This document shows positions 5,972 to 14,473 of a stretch of DNA of 64,000 nucleotides, piece after piece. The notes under the pieces were generated by a model. The model had not been told where the DNA came from. It worked only from the letters and a program-made list of their open reading frames with translations, and ran no database searches. This stretch comes from Hyphomonas sp. Lineage in GTDB: Bacteria > Pseudomonadota > Alphaproteobacteria > Caulobacterales > Hyphomonadaceae. Every line of letters begins with the position of its first letter. Position 1 is the stretch's first letter. Location: contig NZ_CP051230.1 of NCBI RefSeq assembly GCF_017792385.1, forward strand, positions 682,001 to 746,000, in the 5' to 3' direction. The translations under genes and the position numbers were made by a program.

Positions 5972-8365
5972 CTACCCTCTTAGCACGCCGCCCGTGCCCT
6001 TGGCGACAGAGGCAACCACCTTGTCCATCAGCGCCTGGATTTCATCATCCTTCATCTTCTCCTGCGGCTGCAGGGTCATCTCGAAGGCAATCGATTTCTG
6101 CCCTTCGGGCACGCCTGTGCCCTCATAGACATCAAACACATCCACACGGCTGATCAGCTTCTTGTCGGCGCCCTGCGCATGCCGCACGAGGTCTGACGCC
6201 GGCACCGACTGGTCGACCAGAAAGGCCAGATCCCGACGGATCGGCGTCAGGTCTGCGCGCTGGAATACCGGCTTGGTCTTGGTCGCCCGGGCCTTCATCT
6301 GCGGCAGGGCATTCAGGTTCAGCTCGAACCCATAGAGCGGACCATCCACATCCAGCGCCTTCAGCACACCGGGGTGCAGCTGGCCGAAATGCGCCACCGT
6401 CACCTTCGGGCCAAGCTTCAGGCTTGCGGCCTGTCCGGGATGCCAGTGCGGCTGCGCCGGGGCGGCCACCTGGAACCGCTCGCCGGGCTGGCCCAGCGCG
6501 TCCAGAACGGCAAACAGATCCGCCTTGGCGGCAAAGGAATCATAGGGGGCCGGGGCGCCCTGCCAATGGCGCTCATTGTGCGGGCGGACAAGGGCAGCCA
6601 CGACCGTGCGCTGGTCCTTCGGTCCATCGCCCAGATAGATCGGCCCGGCCTCGAACAGGCGTACGCCCCGCTCGCCATGATTGGCGGCACGCTGGGCGGC
6701 CTGCGCCAAATTCCCGAGCACGGACGGGCGCATGTAATTCAACTCGCTGGCCACCGGATTGGCCACCATCAGCGCGTCATTGATCTTTCCGAACTGGGCA
6801 GCATGCGCCTTCGACATGAAGCTCCAGGTGACGGTCTCCAGAAAGCCGCGCGAGGCCATGACGCGCCGCGCAGAGCGCACCCGCGCCTGCATCGGTGTGG
6901 TGATCGCCTTCACACCGCCTTCCGGCGCCGGCAGGGACGCCGTCGGCAACTGGTCGAAGCCGACCAGGCGGGCAATCTCTTCCACGATGTCCGCAGACTG
7001 TTCCATGTCGAACCGGAAGCTCGGCGGCGTCAGATACCATGCATCGCCTGCATCCTCGATGCCGAACTCCAGATCCTTCAACATCCGGCGCATCTCCGCC
7101 GGCTTGACCGACAGGCCGGTCAGCCGCTCGACATCGGCCGGATAGAATGTCACCTTTTTCGTGTCGACCGGCGGTTCCCCCACCAGACGCGGCTTCGATA
7201 CGGCGCCGCCGCCATATTCCACGATCAGGGCAATCGCCAGATTGAGGCCCATCACGCAACCATGCGGATCCACGCCGCGCTCGAACCGGTAGCGTGCATC
7301 CGAGTGGATACCGGTTGCGCGGCCCGTGCGCGCCGTCCGCAGCGGATCGAACCAAGCGCTCTCCAGGAACACATCCACCGTCTCGTCGGACACAGCCGTC
7401 GACTGGCCACCCATCACGCCGCCGAGGCCGATGGCGCCACTGTCATCGGCGATCACGCACATTTCTTCCGTCAGTTCATAGGTCTTCCCGTCGAGCGCTT
7501 CCAGCTTCTCGCCCTTGCGGCCCAGACGCGCCACGACGGTCCCGGACAGTTTCGCCGCATCATAGGCATGCAGCGGACGGGCCCGGTCCAGCGAGATATA
7601 GTTCGTGACATCCACGAGAAGCGATTTCGGCTGGATGCCCACCGCTTTCAGGCGCTGCTGCATCCAGTCTGGTGACGGACCATTCTTCACGCCCACAATC
7701 ACGGCACCGGCAAACACCGGGCAAGCGTCCGGCGCGTCCAGGCGGATGTCCACCGGGCAGTCGCCGCTGCCGACCACTTTCTTGACGTCCGCATGCAGGA
7801 ACCGCCCTGCCCCGGCCGCCGCAAGATCACGTGCAATGCCCTGTACGCCCAGCCAGTCAGGCCGGTTCGGGGTCACTTCGAAGTCGATGACCGGATCGTC
7901 CAGCCCCAACGCATCGGCAGCGGGCGTGCCCAGCGGGATCGCATCGTCGAGATCGGCGATGCCGTCATCATCCTCGCCCGCTTCCAGTTCGCGGGTCGAG
8001 CACATCATGCCATGGCTCTCAATACCGCGAATCTTGCGCGGCTTCTTGTCCAGGGCAAATTCGAGGCCCGGAATATAGGCGCCCAGCGGTGCGTAAATCG
8101 CCGTCATGCCGGCGCGGGCATTCGGTGCCCCGCAGACAATCTGCTTCTCGCCATCCACCGTGTCGACGGTGCACACGCGCAGCTTGTCCGCATCCGGATG
8201 AGGCTCGGCCGCCTTGACCTTGCAGACGGAGAATGCCGACAGCTTGTCGCGCGGGTCTTCCACCTCTTCCACTTCCAGCCCCGCTTTCAGCATCAGGGCC
8301 AGGATCTCATCCAGCGTCGCCTTTGTGGCGAGGTGGTCGTTCAGCCAGGACAGGGTGAATTTCAT
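5972..8365 (-). CDS. pheT: Phenylalanine--tRNA ligase beta subunit
   Basis: 797 residues, full length. The N-terminus MKFTLSWLNDHL is typical. The order is an EMAP-II-like tRNA-binding insertion (about 40-150), B3/B4 editing region (about 210-380), B5 domain (about 400-480), a catalytically inactive class II core (about 490-690) and a C-terminal FDX-ACB domain (about 700-797) that contacts the tRNA anticodon arm. It pairs with PheS as alpha2-beta2 to charge tRNA-Phe. ATG 8365 is preceded by GGAAT. Unusually it is separated from pheS by a membrane-protein gene that ends three bases before this start. Confidence 0.97.
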   Translation of the reverse strand: MKFTLSWLNDHLATKATLDEILALMLKAGLEVEEVEDPRDKLSAFSVCKVKAAEPHPDADKLRVCTVDTVDGEKQIVCGAPNARAGMTAIYAPLGAYIPGLEFALDKKPRKIRGIESHGMMCSTRELEAGEDDDGIADLDDAIPLGTPAADALGLDDPVIDFEVTPNRPDWLGVQGIARDLAAAGAGRFLHADVKKVVGSGDCPVDIRLDAPDACPVFAGAVIVGVKNGPSPDWMQQRLKAVGIQPKSLLVDVTNYISLDRARPLHAYDAAKLSGTVVARLGRKGEKLEALDGKTYELTEEMCVIADDSGAIGLGGVMGGQSTAVSDETVDVFLESAWFDPLRTARTGRATGIHSDARYRFERGVDPHGCVMGLNLAIALIVEYGGGAVSKPRLVGEPPVDTKKVTFYPADVERLTGLSVKPAEMRRMLKDLEFGIEDAGDAWYLTPPSFRFDMEQSADIVEEIARLVGFDQLPTASLPAPEGGVKAITTPMQARVRSARRVMASRGFLETVTWSFMSKAHAAQFGKINDALMVANPVASELNYMRPSVLGNLAQAAQRAANHGERGVRLFEAGPIYLGDGPKDQRTVVAALVRPHNERHWQGAPAPYDSFAAKADLFAVLDALGQPGERFQVAAPAQPHWHPGQAASLKLGPKVTVAHFGQLHPGVLKALDVDGPLYGFELNLNALPQMKARATKTKPVFQRADLTPIRRDLAFLVDQSVPASDLVRHAQGADKKLISRVDVFDVYEGTGVPEGQKSIAFEMTLQPQEKMKDDEIQALMDKVVASVAKGTGGVLRG

Positions 8366-8368
8366 CGT

Positions 8369-8989
8369 CTATTCCACTTCCGAAATTGTTTCGGTGTCTG
8401 AAGTGCGCGACGCATTCGCCACGGCTTCAAAAAGGTCCACCTCGCTGCGTTCGCAGCTTTTTACGCGCTTCGCGCGGCCCATAGTGCGCCCCATACCGAG
8501 CCCCCGCGTTGTCCAGCATCTCTCGAATACAGAGCAATAGCAGATTTCGGCGTCCAGCTGGCTCCACTCTGTGGCAATTGTGTCAAGCTGGTCATCCGAA
8601 ATGCCGTCACGGGGCCAGTCGACCCGGAAAGGCACCACGTCCGAGCCCGGCGCCACGGCACGACCGACAAGGCTCGCCCAGGACAAATCATAACCTTTCG
8701 GCAAACGCTCGACTTTCGGCGTGAGGGTCGCAATCGGCTCACCATCCTTCAGCATACGCACCTGCTCGATAAGCGCAGGCCCGACCCCACTGTTCGAAAT
8801 ACGGATACCCATCGACGCGGTGTCGGCGGTTTTGGAAACAAACCCGTCAATCTGAATCACCGGATACACTGCGCCATGTTGCTGGGCCCGCATCACGCGC
8901 CCCTGGTCCCACGCCACGAACAAGGCGATCACGCTGGTGATCACCGCGCAGATCGCGATCAGCATCTCTACCTTGTTGCCGTTGCCCAT
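8369..8989 (-). CDS. Single-pass membrane protein of unknown function, encoded between pheS and pheT
   Basis: 206 residues. One N-terminal transmembrane segment (about 9-26, LIAICAVITSVIALFVAW) is followed by a soluble, presumably periplasmic or cytoplasmic beta-rich domain (MGIRISNSGVGPALIEQVRM) and a basic, low-complexity tail. The NSGxGPA pattern occurs in many uncharacterised membrane-anchored proteins. It starts 10 bases after the pheS stop and stops three bases before pheT, so it is co-transcribed and probably coupled to both. No enzymatic motif is seen. Base composition is similar to its neighbours. Confidence 0.75.
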   Translation of the reverse strand: MGNGNKVEMLIAICAVITSVIALFVAWDQGRVMRAQQHGAVYPVIQIDGFVSKTADTASMGIRISNSGVGPALIEQVRMLKDGEPIATLTPKVERLPKGYDLSWASLVGRAVAPGSDVVPFRVDWPRDGISDDQLDTIATEWSQLDAEICYCSVFERCWTTRGLGMGRTMGRAKRVKSCERSEVDLFEAVANASRTSDTETISEVE

Positions 8990-8999
8990 GGGCGTGTCC

Positions 9000-10076
9000 T
9001 CAGCTCAAGCCGCCACTGACGCTCGGCGTGCTCCACGGCGCGAAGCCATAATGACGGGTCCATTGCGGGTCTGCCTCGAAATAGGGCCGCAGGTCCGGCA
9101 TGCCGTATTTCAGCATGGCCAGACGGTCGACGCCCATGCCGAAGGCGAAGCCCTGATATTCGTTCGGGTCGATGCCGCAATTGCGCAACACGTTCGGATG
9201 CACCATGCCGCTGCCGAGAATCTCCATCCAGCTGTCGCCGGCGCCGATCTCGATCGTCTCGCCCTTGCGGGTGTATTTCACATCCATCTCGGCCGACGGC
9301 TCGGTGAACGGGAAGAAATGCGGGCGGAAGCGCGCTTCCACATCATCCACCTCGAAGAAGGCCTTCACGAAATCGATCAGGCAGCCTTTCAGGTGCCCCA
9401 TATGGATGTTCTTCTCGATCACGAGCCCTTCGACCTGATGGAACATCGGTGTGTGCGTCGCGTCCCAGTCATTGCGGTAAACACGGCCCGGCACCAGAAT
9501 GCGGATCGGCGGCTTCTGGCTCATCATCGTGCGAATCTGCACCGGCGAGGTGTGCGTGCGCAGCACCTTCGGGTCATCCCCTTCCAGCGCATGCATGAAG
9601 AAGGTGTCATGCGTCTCGCGCGCCGGATGGCCTTCCGGGAAGTTCAGCGCCGTGAAATTGTGCCAGTCATCCTCAATGTCCGGCCCTTCGGCGACGGTGA
9701 AGCCCATATCGCCGAACACGGCGGCAATTTCCTCGAACACCTGCATGACCGGGTGCAACGCGCCGGCGCTCGGCCCGGGGGCCGGCGGCAGGGACAGGTC
9801 CACCGTCTCGCTCGCCAGCTGCGCTTCCAGCGCGGCGGCTTCCAGCGCTTCCTTGCGGGCGCGCACGGCGGCATCGACGCGGGTCTTCAACGCATTCAGC
9901 TTCGGGCCGTTCTCCTTGCGCTCTTCCGGGCTCATCTTGCCGAGAGAGCTCATCAGGCCGGAGACCCTGCCCTTCTTGCCAAGTTCGGCCACGCGCACCT
10001 CGTCCAGTGTGGCCAGGTCCCCTGCCGCTTCAATTGCCGCCAGGGCCTCTTTTTCGATCGTGTTGATATCGGACAC
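9000..10076 (-). CDS. pheS: Phenylalanine--tRNA ligase alpha subunit
   Basis: 358 residues from GTG 10076 (VSDINTIEKEAL). I prefer this GTG because AAGGGAAG lies just upstream; an ATG at 10136 in the same frame would add 20 residues with no family resemblance. The N-terminal coiled coil (1-90) binds tRNA. The class II core follows, with motif 2 in YRNDWDATHTPMFHQVEG and motif 3 in FGMGVDRLAMLKYGMPDLR near the C-terminus. It is the catalytic subunit of PheRS. Downstream come a small membrane protein gene and pheT. The rplT terminator separates it from the ribosomal protein genes. Confidence 0.95.
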   Translation of the reverse strand: MSDINTIEKEALAAIEAAGDLATLDEVRVAELGKKGRVSGLMSSLGKMSPEERKENGPKLNALKTRVDAAVRARKEALEAAALEAQLASETVDLSLPPAPGPSAGALHPVMQVFEEIAAVFGDMGFTVAEGPDIEDDWHNFTALNFPEGHPARETHDTFFMHALEGDDPKVLRTHTSPVQIRTMMSQKPPIRILVPGRVYRNDWDATHTPMFHQVEGLVIEKNIHMGHLKGCLIDFVKAFFEVDDVEARFRPHFFPFTEPSAEMDVKYTRKGETIEIGAGDSWMEILGSGMVHPNVLRNCGIDPNEYQGFAFGMGVDRLAMLKYGMPDLRPYFEADPQWTRHYGFAPWSTPSVSGGLS

Positions 10077-10141
10077 GGGGGTCGCTTCCCTTTGCTGTTC
10101 GAGCGGGCTTTTTAGGCGCTTCGGGCCCGCATGCAAACGCC

Positions 10142-10177
10142 CTTAAAGAAAAAGCCCGGCTTTGACGGCCGGGCTTT
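10142..10177 (-). terminator. Rho-independent terminator of rpmI-rplT
   Basis: AAAGCCCGGC (10151-10160) and GCCGGGCTTT (10168-10177) form a GC-rich stem. On the minus strand it is followed by TTTTTCTTT. It lies 24 bases after the rplT stop. Confidence 0.85.
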
Positions 10178-10200
10178 GTCACTTGTGCCTTTCAGGCAGA

Positions 10201-10563
10201 TTAAGCGAGGGCAGCCTTGGCCTGTTTGACCAGGGCACCAAACGCTTCCGGCTCGCGCACGGCGATGTCGGCCATGACCTTGCGGTCGACCTCGATGCCG
10301 GCTTTCGTCAGGCCGTTGATGAACTGGGAATAGTTCATCTCGTCATCATGGATGCGCACAGCGGCGTTGATACGCTGGATCCAGAGCGAACGAAACTTCC
10401 GCTTCTTCACCTTGCGGCCGACATAGGCGTACTGACCGGCTTCCCAGACAGACTGGTGCGCAATGCGGAACGTATTCTTGCGGCGGTTACGGAACCCCTT
10501 TGCCTGCTTCAGGATTTTCTTGTGGCGGGCGTGGGCGGGAACTTTGTTACGTGAACGGGGCAT
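10201..10563 (-). CDS. rplT: 50S ribosomal protein L20
   Basis: 120 residues, near the usual 118-120, strongly basic. The N-terminus PRSRNKVPAHARHKKILKQAKGF and the core SLWIQRINAAVR are diagnostic of bL20. It is an early assembly protein of the 50S subunit that binds 23S rRNA, and in many bacteria L20 represses its own operon. It follows rpmI by 37 bases on the same strand, with a strong terminator after it. infC, usually first in this operon, is not adjacent here. Confidence 0.98.
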   Translation of the reverse strand: MPRSRNKVPAHARHKKILKQAKGFRNRRKNTFRIAHQSVWEAGQYAYVGRKVKKRKFRSLWIQRINAAVRIHDDEMNYSQFINGLTKAGIEVDRKVMADIAVREPEAFGALVKQAKAALA

Positions 10564-10600
10564 CTAGGCCTCCTAAGTCAAGATCTGAACGGAAACGGGC

Positions 10601-10804
10601 CTAGAGGCCGTAGGGCAGGAATTTCTTCACAACGCGAGCCACATCGGCTTTCGCAGCAAGCTTGGTGCCGCGGTTCTGGCGGATGTACTTGGAATTGTGG
10701 CTGATCAGGCGGTGACGCTTGCCCGCGACGCCGTGCTTCAGCTTTCCGGTTGCCGTGATCTTGAACCGCTTTGCAGCGGCCTTTTTCGTCTTCATCTTCG
10801 GCAT
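10601..10804 (-). CDS. rpmI: 50S ribosomal protein L35
   Basis: 67 residues. MPKMKTKKAAAKRF and the C-terminal KFLPYGL are characteristic of bL35, a small basic protein of the large subunit. ATG 10804 is preceded by AGGAGAG. It forms a two-gene unit with rplT. Since infC lies 2 kb to the right behind a gene on the other strand, rpmI must have its own promoter within 10805-11193. Confidence 0.97.
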   Translation of the reverse strand: MPKMKTKKAAAKRFKITATGKLKHGVAGKRHRLISHNSKYIRQNRGTKLAAKADVARVVKKFLPYGL

Positions 10805-10944
10805 TTCATCTCTCCTGTATGCGAGCTCTCACCATGAAGGCGGCCCAGGGTTCATGAGCTGGAGGGCATGCCGTTCGCCCAAACCGCTCGGAAGTGGCGG
10901 CTTATGACGGATCACGGGCGGAGAATCAAGAGGCCGATATGCTG

Positions 10945-11079
10945 TTACTGCGGGCGATTTCGCATCGCTCTGCGCCGCGCCTCACGCTCGGCACGCCGCT
11001 TTGGCATTTTCAGGCCCACCCAGGCCCTCCAGAACAGGAATGGCAAAGCCAGCAAGGCGATCAGGAGCGCGATATCCAT
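10945..11079 (-). CDS. Candidate 44-residue membrane microprotein upstream of rpmI
   Basis: ATG 11079 to TAA 10945. Residues 1-24 form one hydrophobic helix (MDIALLIALLALPFLFW..) and the rest is a very basic tail (KMPKRRAEREARRRAMRNRPQ), the layout of a single-pass microprotein with the tail in the cytoplasm. Codon use fits neighbouring genes. No clear Shine-Dalgarno sequence precedes the ATG, which lowers confidence. The rest of the 10805-11193 gap shows nothing recognisable except that the rpmI promoter must lie there. Confidence 0.4.
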   Translation of the reverse strand: MDIALLIALLALPFLFWRAWVGLKMPKRRAEREARRRAMRNRPQ

Positions 11080-11193
11080 AACGAATATTAACCCGTGATT
11101 GCACCCCTATCAACCGGACCGACATCGCTATTGCCCTCGCTTCCTGCCGGAAATAAGGTCCAGCCTTGTTATAAAGTTTCAGGGGTACATTTC

Positions 11194-12705
11194 ATGCGCA
11201 CACTCCTCCTTGCCGCCTGCATGGCGGTGCTCGCCCTGCCGGGCCTCGCCGAAGATGCCGCAAATGGCGAGAAAGACACCGCCGACATTCCAGACGCACA
11301 GGTCTTCACGTCCGATCACTCCCTCCGCCTCGGCAACAGGACGGTGAAGTACAAGACCATCGCCAGCGAAACCTATCTGCGTGACGCGAAGGACGAGCCG
11401 ACCGCCGCCATCTTTTCAGTATCCTATATCGACACGGCCACAACCAATCCGGCGGCGCGTCCGGTGACCTTCGTGTTCAATGGCGGGCCGGGCTCGGCTT
11501 CGCTCTGGCTGCACATGGGCGCCTTCGGCCCGAAACAGGTCATCACCCCCTCCGATGCCTCGGATGTCGGCGCCCCGCCCTACACGATCCGAGACAATCG
11601 CAATTCCCTGCTTGATGTCACCGATCTCGTCTTCATTGATCCAGTCGGCACCGGCTATTCCCGACCGCTCGGCGAGACCGAGGGCAAGGAATTCTACGGC
11701 GTCAACGAGGATGCCGAGAGCATTGCCGAATTCATCCGTATCTGGCTGACCGAAAACGGCCGCTGGAACAGCCCGAAATACCTCGCCGGTGAAAGCTATG
11801 GCACGACGCGCGCCGCAGCGCTGACAGAGAAACTTCAAGGTGGCTGGAACGGCATCGGCCTCAATGGCGTGATCCTGATCTCCGCCATCCTCGATTTCCA
11901 GACTGCGCGGTTCGCCCCGGGCAATGACACCGCCCATCTCGCCTTCTTCCCCACCGAAGCGGCTACCGCCTGGCATCATGGCAAGGCCAACAAGGCGAAA
12001 TGGAACAATGATTTCGACGCTTTTGTCGAAGCTGCGCGCACCTACGCCACCGACACGCTGGCCCCTGCCCTGATCCGGGGCTCCACCCTCAGCGAGGCCG
12101 ACGAGATCCGCATCGCCCAGGAAATGAGTGACTTCATCGGCCTGTCTCCGGAATGGATTCGTCTCGCCAATCTGCGTGTCGATCCGCATCGCTTCCGCAA
12201 GGAACTCCTGCGCCGCGAAGGCTATACGGTCGGCCGGTTCGACAGCCGCTACAAGGGCGTCGACAGCGAGGGCACGGGCGAGACGCCGGAGAATGATCCA
12301 TCCGGCTACGGCATGGACGTCGCCTATGTCGCCGCGATCAATGACTATCTGACCCGCGAACTCGAAGTGGACTTCACCCGCCCCTACAAGGTTCTGACCG
12401 GCGAACCCGGTTCGCAATGGAACTGGAGTGTGAACCAGCGGGGTTGGCCATCCTATGTCAATGTCGCGCCCTGGCTCGGCAAGGGCATGCGGGAAAACCC
12501 GGACCTGCGCGTGCTGCTGGCTTCCGGCTGGTATGATCTGGCCACGCCCTTCTTCGGCGCGGAAATGTCCCTGCGCAAGAATGGCGTCGTGCTCGACCGC
12601 GTCCAGTTCGACTATTACGATTCAGGTCACATGATGTATCTCGCCGAAAGTGATGGCGAAAAACTGTCGGAGGATGTGCGGGACTTCATCCGCGCCGGGC
12701 AGTAG
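11194..12705 (+). CDS. Secreted S10-family serine carboxypeptidase
   Basis: 503 residues. A signal peptide (1-19) ends near LPGLAE. The S10 hallmarks are in order: oxyanion-hole strand FNGGPGSAS (about 96-103), nucleophile Ser201 in GESYG, Asp448 in GWYDLATPF and His479 in DSGHMMY. Such proteins remove C-terminal residues from peptides in the periplasm or outside the cell. ATG 11194 is chosen since the signal peptide begins there and AGGGGT precedes it; the upstream open frame lacks both. It stands on the plus strand between rpmI-rplT and infC, splitting a normally contiguous translation operon. Confidence 0.92.
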   Translation: MRTLLLAACMAVLALPGLAEDAANGEKDTADIPDAQVFTSDHSLRLGNRTVKYKTIASETYLRDAKDEPTAAIFSVSYIDTATTNPAARPVTFVFNGGPGSASLWLHMGAFGPKQVITPSDASDVGAPPYTIRDNRNSLLDVTDLVFIDPVGTGYSRPLGETEGKEFYGVNEDAESIAEFIRIWLTENGRWNSPKYLAGESYGTTRAAALTEKLQGGWNGIGLNGVILISAILDFQTARFAPGNDTAHLAFFPTEAATAWHHGKANKAKWNNDFDAFVEAARTYATDTLAPALIRGSTLSEADEIRIAQEMSDFIGLSPEWIRLANLRVDPHRFRKELLRREGYTVGRFDSRYKGVDSEGTGETPENDPSGYGMDVAYVAAINDYLTRELEVDFTRPYKVLTGEPGSQWNWSVNQRGWPSYVNVAPWLGKGMRENPDLRVLLASGWYDLATPFFGAEMSLRKNGVVLDRVQFDYYDSGHMMYLAESDGEKLSEDVRDFIRAGQ

Positions 12706-12725
12706 GTCCGCATCGCCCCAAAATG

Positions 12726-12762
12726 AAAAGCCGGACGAGCGCCCTGCTCGTCCGGCTTTTTT
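12726..12762. terminator. Bidirectional terminator between the S10 peptidase and infC
   Basis: A perfect 15-bp stem (12726-12740 with 12746-12760) and a 5-base loop carry TTTTTT on the plus side and an A-rich flank that reads as T-rich on the minus side. It lies between two convergent genes. Confidence 0.85.
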
Positions 12763-12783
12763 CTGGTCGTCTGTCCGCCGCGA

Positions 12784-13323
12784 TCAGCGCGGCGCGAGCA
12801 CCATGGTCATCTGGCGACCTTCGAGTTTCGGCTCCAGTTCCACTTTTGCCGTTTCCTCGAAATCCTCTTTCACCCGCTGCAGCAATTCCATGCCCAGATG
12901 CTGGTGCGCCATTTCGCGGCCCCTGAAACGCAGGGTGACTTTCACCTTGTCGCCCGCTTCGAAGAAGCGCGCCATCGCCTTCGCCTTCACGCCATAATCA
13001 TGCGTGTCGATGTTCGGGCGCATCTTGATTTCCTTCAGCTCCGAAGATTTCTGCTTCTTCTTCGCTGCGGCCTTCTTCTTGCGCTCTTCAAACCGAAGCT
13101 TGCCATAGTCGAGAATCTTGACCACGGGCACTTCCTGGTTCGGTGACACTTCAACCAGGTCCATACCCGCTTCACGGGCGGCATCCATTGCGGCCATCAG
13201 GGGCATTACGCCCTGCTTTTCGCCGTTCTCATCAATCAAGAGAACCTTGGCGGCGCGGATGTCATCATTGATACGTGGGCCAGTGGCTTTCTGCGGTCCA
13301 CCGGTGTCTGGTCTGCGAGCTAT
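12784..13323 (-). CDS. infC: Translation initiation factor IF-3, with ATA start codon
   Basis: 179 residues when started at ATA 13323-13321, equal to the family length (E. coli 180). The N-terminal GPRINDDIRAAKVLLIDENG block of IF-3 lies upstream of any ATG, GTG or TTG that could begin a full protein; the first TTG (13239) would delete it. AAGGAG (13331-13336, minus strand) precedes the ATA by 7 bases, an ideal spacing. Non-AUG starts (AUU and similar) are a known hallmark of infC, allowing IF-3 to repress its own synthesis by start-codon discrimination. IF-3 binds the 30S subunit and checks initiation. It is separated from rpmI-rplT by the S10 peptidase. Confidence 0.95.
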   Translation of the reverse strand: MARRPDTGGPQKATGPRINDDIRAAKVLLIDENGEKQGVMPLMAAMDAAREAGMDLVEVSPNQEVPVVKILDYGKLRFEERKKKAAAKKKQKSSELKEIKMRPNIDTHDYGVKAKAMARFFEAGDKVKVTLRFRGREMAHQHLGMELLQRVKEDFEETAKVELEPKLEGRQMTMVLAPR

Positions 13324-13330
13324 GGCGAAT

Positions 13331-13361
13331 CTCCTTTTTCGCTGTTTCGAATATGGCGAAT
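13331..13361 (-). promoter_or_regulatory. infC ribosome binding site with duplicated initiation sequence
   Basis: On the minus strand, AAGGAG (13336-13331) positions the ribosome for the ATA start. The 10-mer ATTCGCCATA that spans spacer and start (13330-13321) is repeated exactly at 13361-13352, without its own Shine-Dalgarno sequence. The duplicate could compete in folding of the leader; this is inference. Confidence 0.55.
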
Positions 13362-13420
13362 ATGCCCATTATTGCAGGCATCTTCAAGGCGCACGGCCAT
13401 TCTACACTTCAGGCGACACG

Positions 13421-14455
13421 TCAAGACGGCAGCACACCCAGCGCCCGGACAGACTGCCAGACATCATCCACACTCAATTCGGCCAGGGTCGGGGCTGAAT
13501 TGATGATGATGGTCTGTGCGCCGCGGGGCGCTGCATGGTCCGGATTGCTCTCCGTGAGCGCGAACAGGGCGACGCCGGGGGCCCCGGCAATGGCCGCCAT
13601 ATGCATCGGGCCCGTATCATTGCCCACGACAAACAACGCCTTCTCCGCCAGGGTCACGATCTGGAACAGGTCGGTCCGCGTTGTCAGGCTCTTGGTGCGC
13701 GGCTCCTTGCGCACGATCTCATGCGCCAGCTGACCTTCCGCCTTTCCGCCGATAATCACCGGCGTCACACCTGCATCGGCCACGCGTTTGGCCAGTTCGG
13801 CATAATTCTCGACAGGCCAGCGCTTGGCCTCCCGGTGCGCCGATGCGCCGGGAATCAGCAGCATGTAGGGCGTTTCAATACTGAAATAGGCGGGTTGAAG
13901 GCGGGGCGCATCCAGAAGTTTCGGGCGCACCCAGGACAAATCGGGCTTCGGCGCCGAATTGCCCAGCCAGCGCCCCCCCGGTGCCACGCCGGCCACTTCC
14001 AGCTGTTCGGCCAGGCGGTCAATGGAATGCATTGTCGCCCGATCGGCATTGTCGTGGAAAAAGGCCGCCTTCTCGTGATGTCCGGACCAGAGCGGCGCCT
14101 TTCCTGTCTTGTTGAGGGCAGTGAAATAGTTCTTTGTCCGGCCACTCGTCTGGAAATCATAGACAATGTCGTACTTCGCCTTGCGAATGCGCGAGATCAG
14201 CGCCGCCGTCGCCTTCATCGTGTCCGGCCGGCCATCGGTCTCGACCTCGTCCACATAGGGGCAGAGTTCGGCGAAGTCCTTGTAGGGCGGCGTAGTCAGA
14301 AGCGTGATGCGGGCTTTCGGATGGGCCACCCGAACGGCTTTCATGGCCCCCAGGGCCAGCACGAAGTCGCCGAGCGCGCTCAGCTTGATCACAAGCACTT
14401 TCTCGGCCGCCTCGCCCGGGTTTACGGGACTGGCCGATTTGCCGGGTTTTGCCAT
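13421..14455 (-). CDS. Glycosyltransferase family 9 (heptosyltransferase-like)
   Basis: 344 residues. The N-terminal Rossmann half contains KVLVIKLSALGDFVLALGA (about 19-37), the GT9 loop. The C-terminal half carries GNDTGPMHMAAIAGAPGVALF (about 288-308), the nucleotide-sugar-binding motif of ADP-heptose:LPS heptosyltransferases. It likely adds a sugar to the lipopolysaccharide core at the inner face of the inner membrane. The first 17 residues are a non-conserved extension. It follows a GT4 gene on the same strand after 18 bases, so the two probably form an operon for LPS or capsule sugars. The acceptor and sugar cannot be told from sequence. Confidence 0.9.
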   Translation of the reverse strand: MAKPGKSASPVNPGEAAEKVLVIKLSALGDFVLALGAMKAVRVAHPKARITLLTTPPYKDFAELCPYVDEVETDGRPDTMKATAALISRIRKAKYDIVYDFQTSGRTKNYFTALNKTGKAPLWSGHHEKAAFFHDNADRATMHSIDRLAEQLEVAGVAPGGRWLGNSAPKPDLSWVRPKLLDAPRLQPAYFSIETPYMLLIPGASAHREAKRWPVENYAELAKRVADAGVTPVIIGGKAEGQLAHEIVRKEPRTKSLTTRTDLFQIVTLAEKALFVVGNDTGPMHMAAIAGAPGVALFALTESNPDHAAPRGAQTIIINSAPTLAELSVDDVWQSVRALGVLPS

Positions 14456-14473
14456 CTGCGCCTCGAATTTCCC

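Noticed and set aside
13239..13239. TTG 13239 as the infC start
   Set aside because: It would remove the conserved N-terminal block of IF-3 and has no ribosome binding site, whereas ATA 13323 has both.
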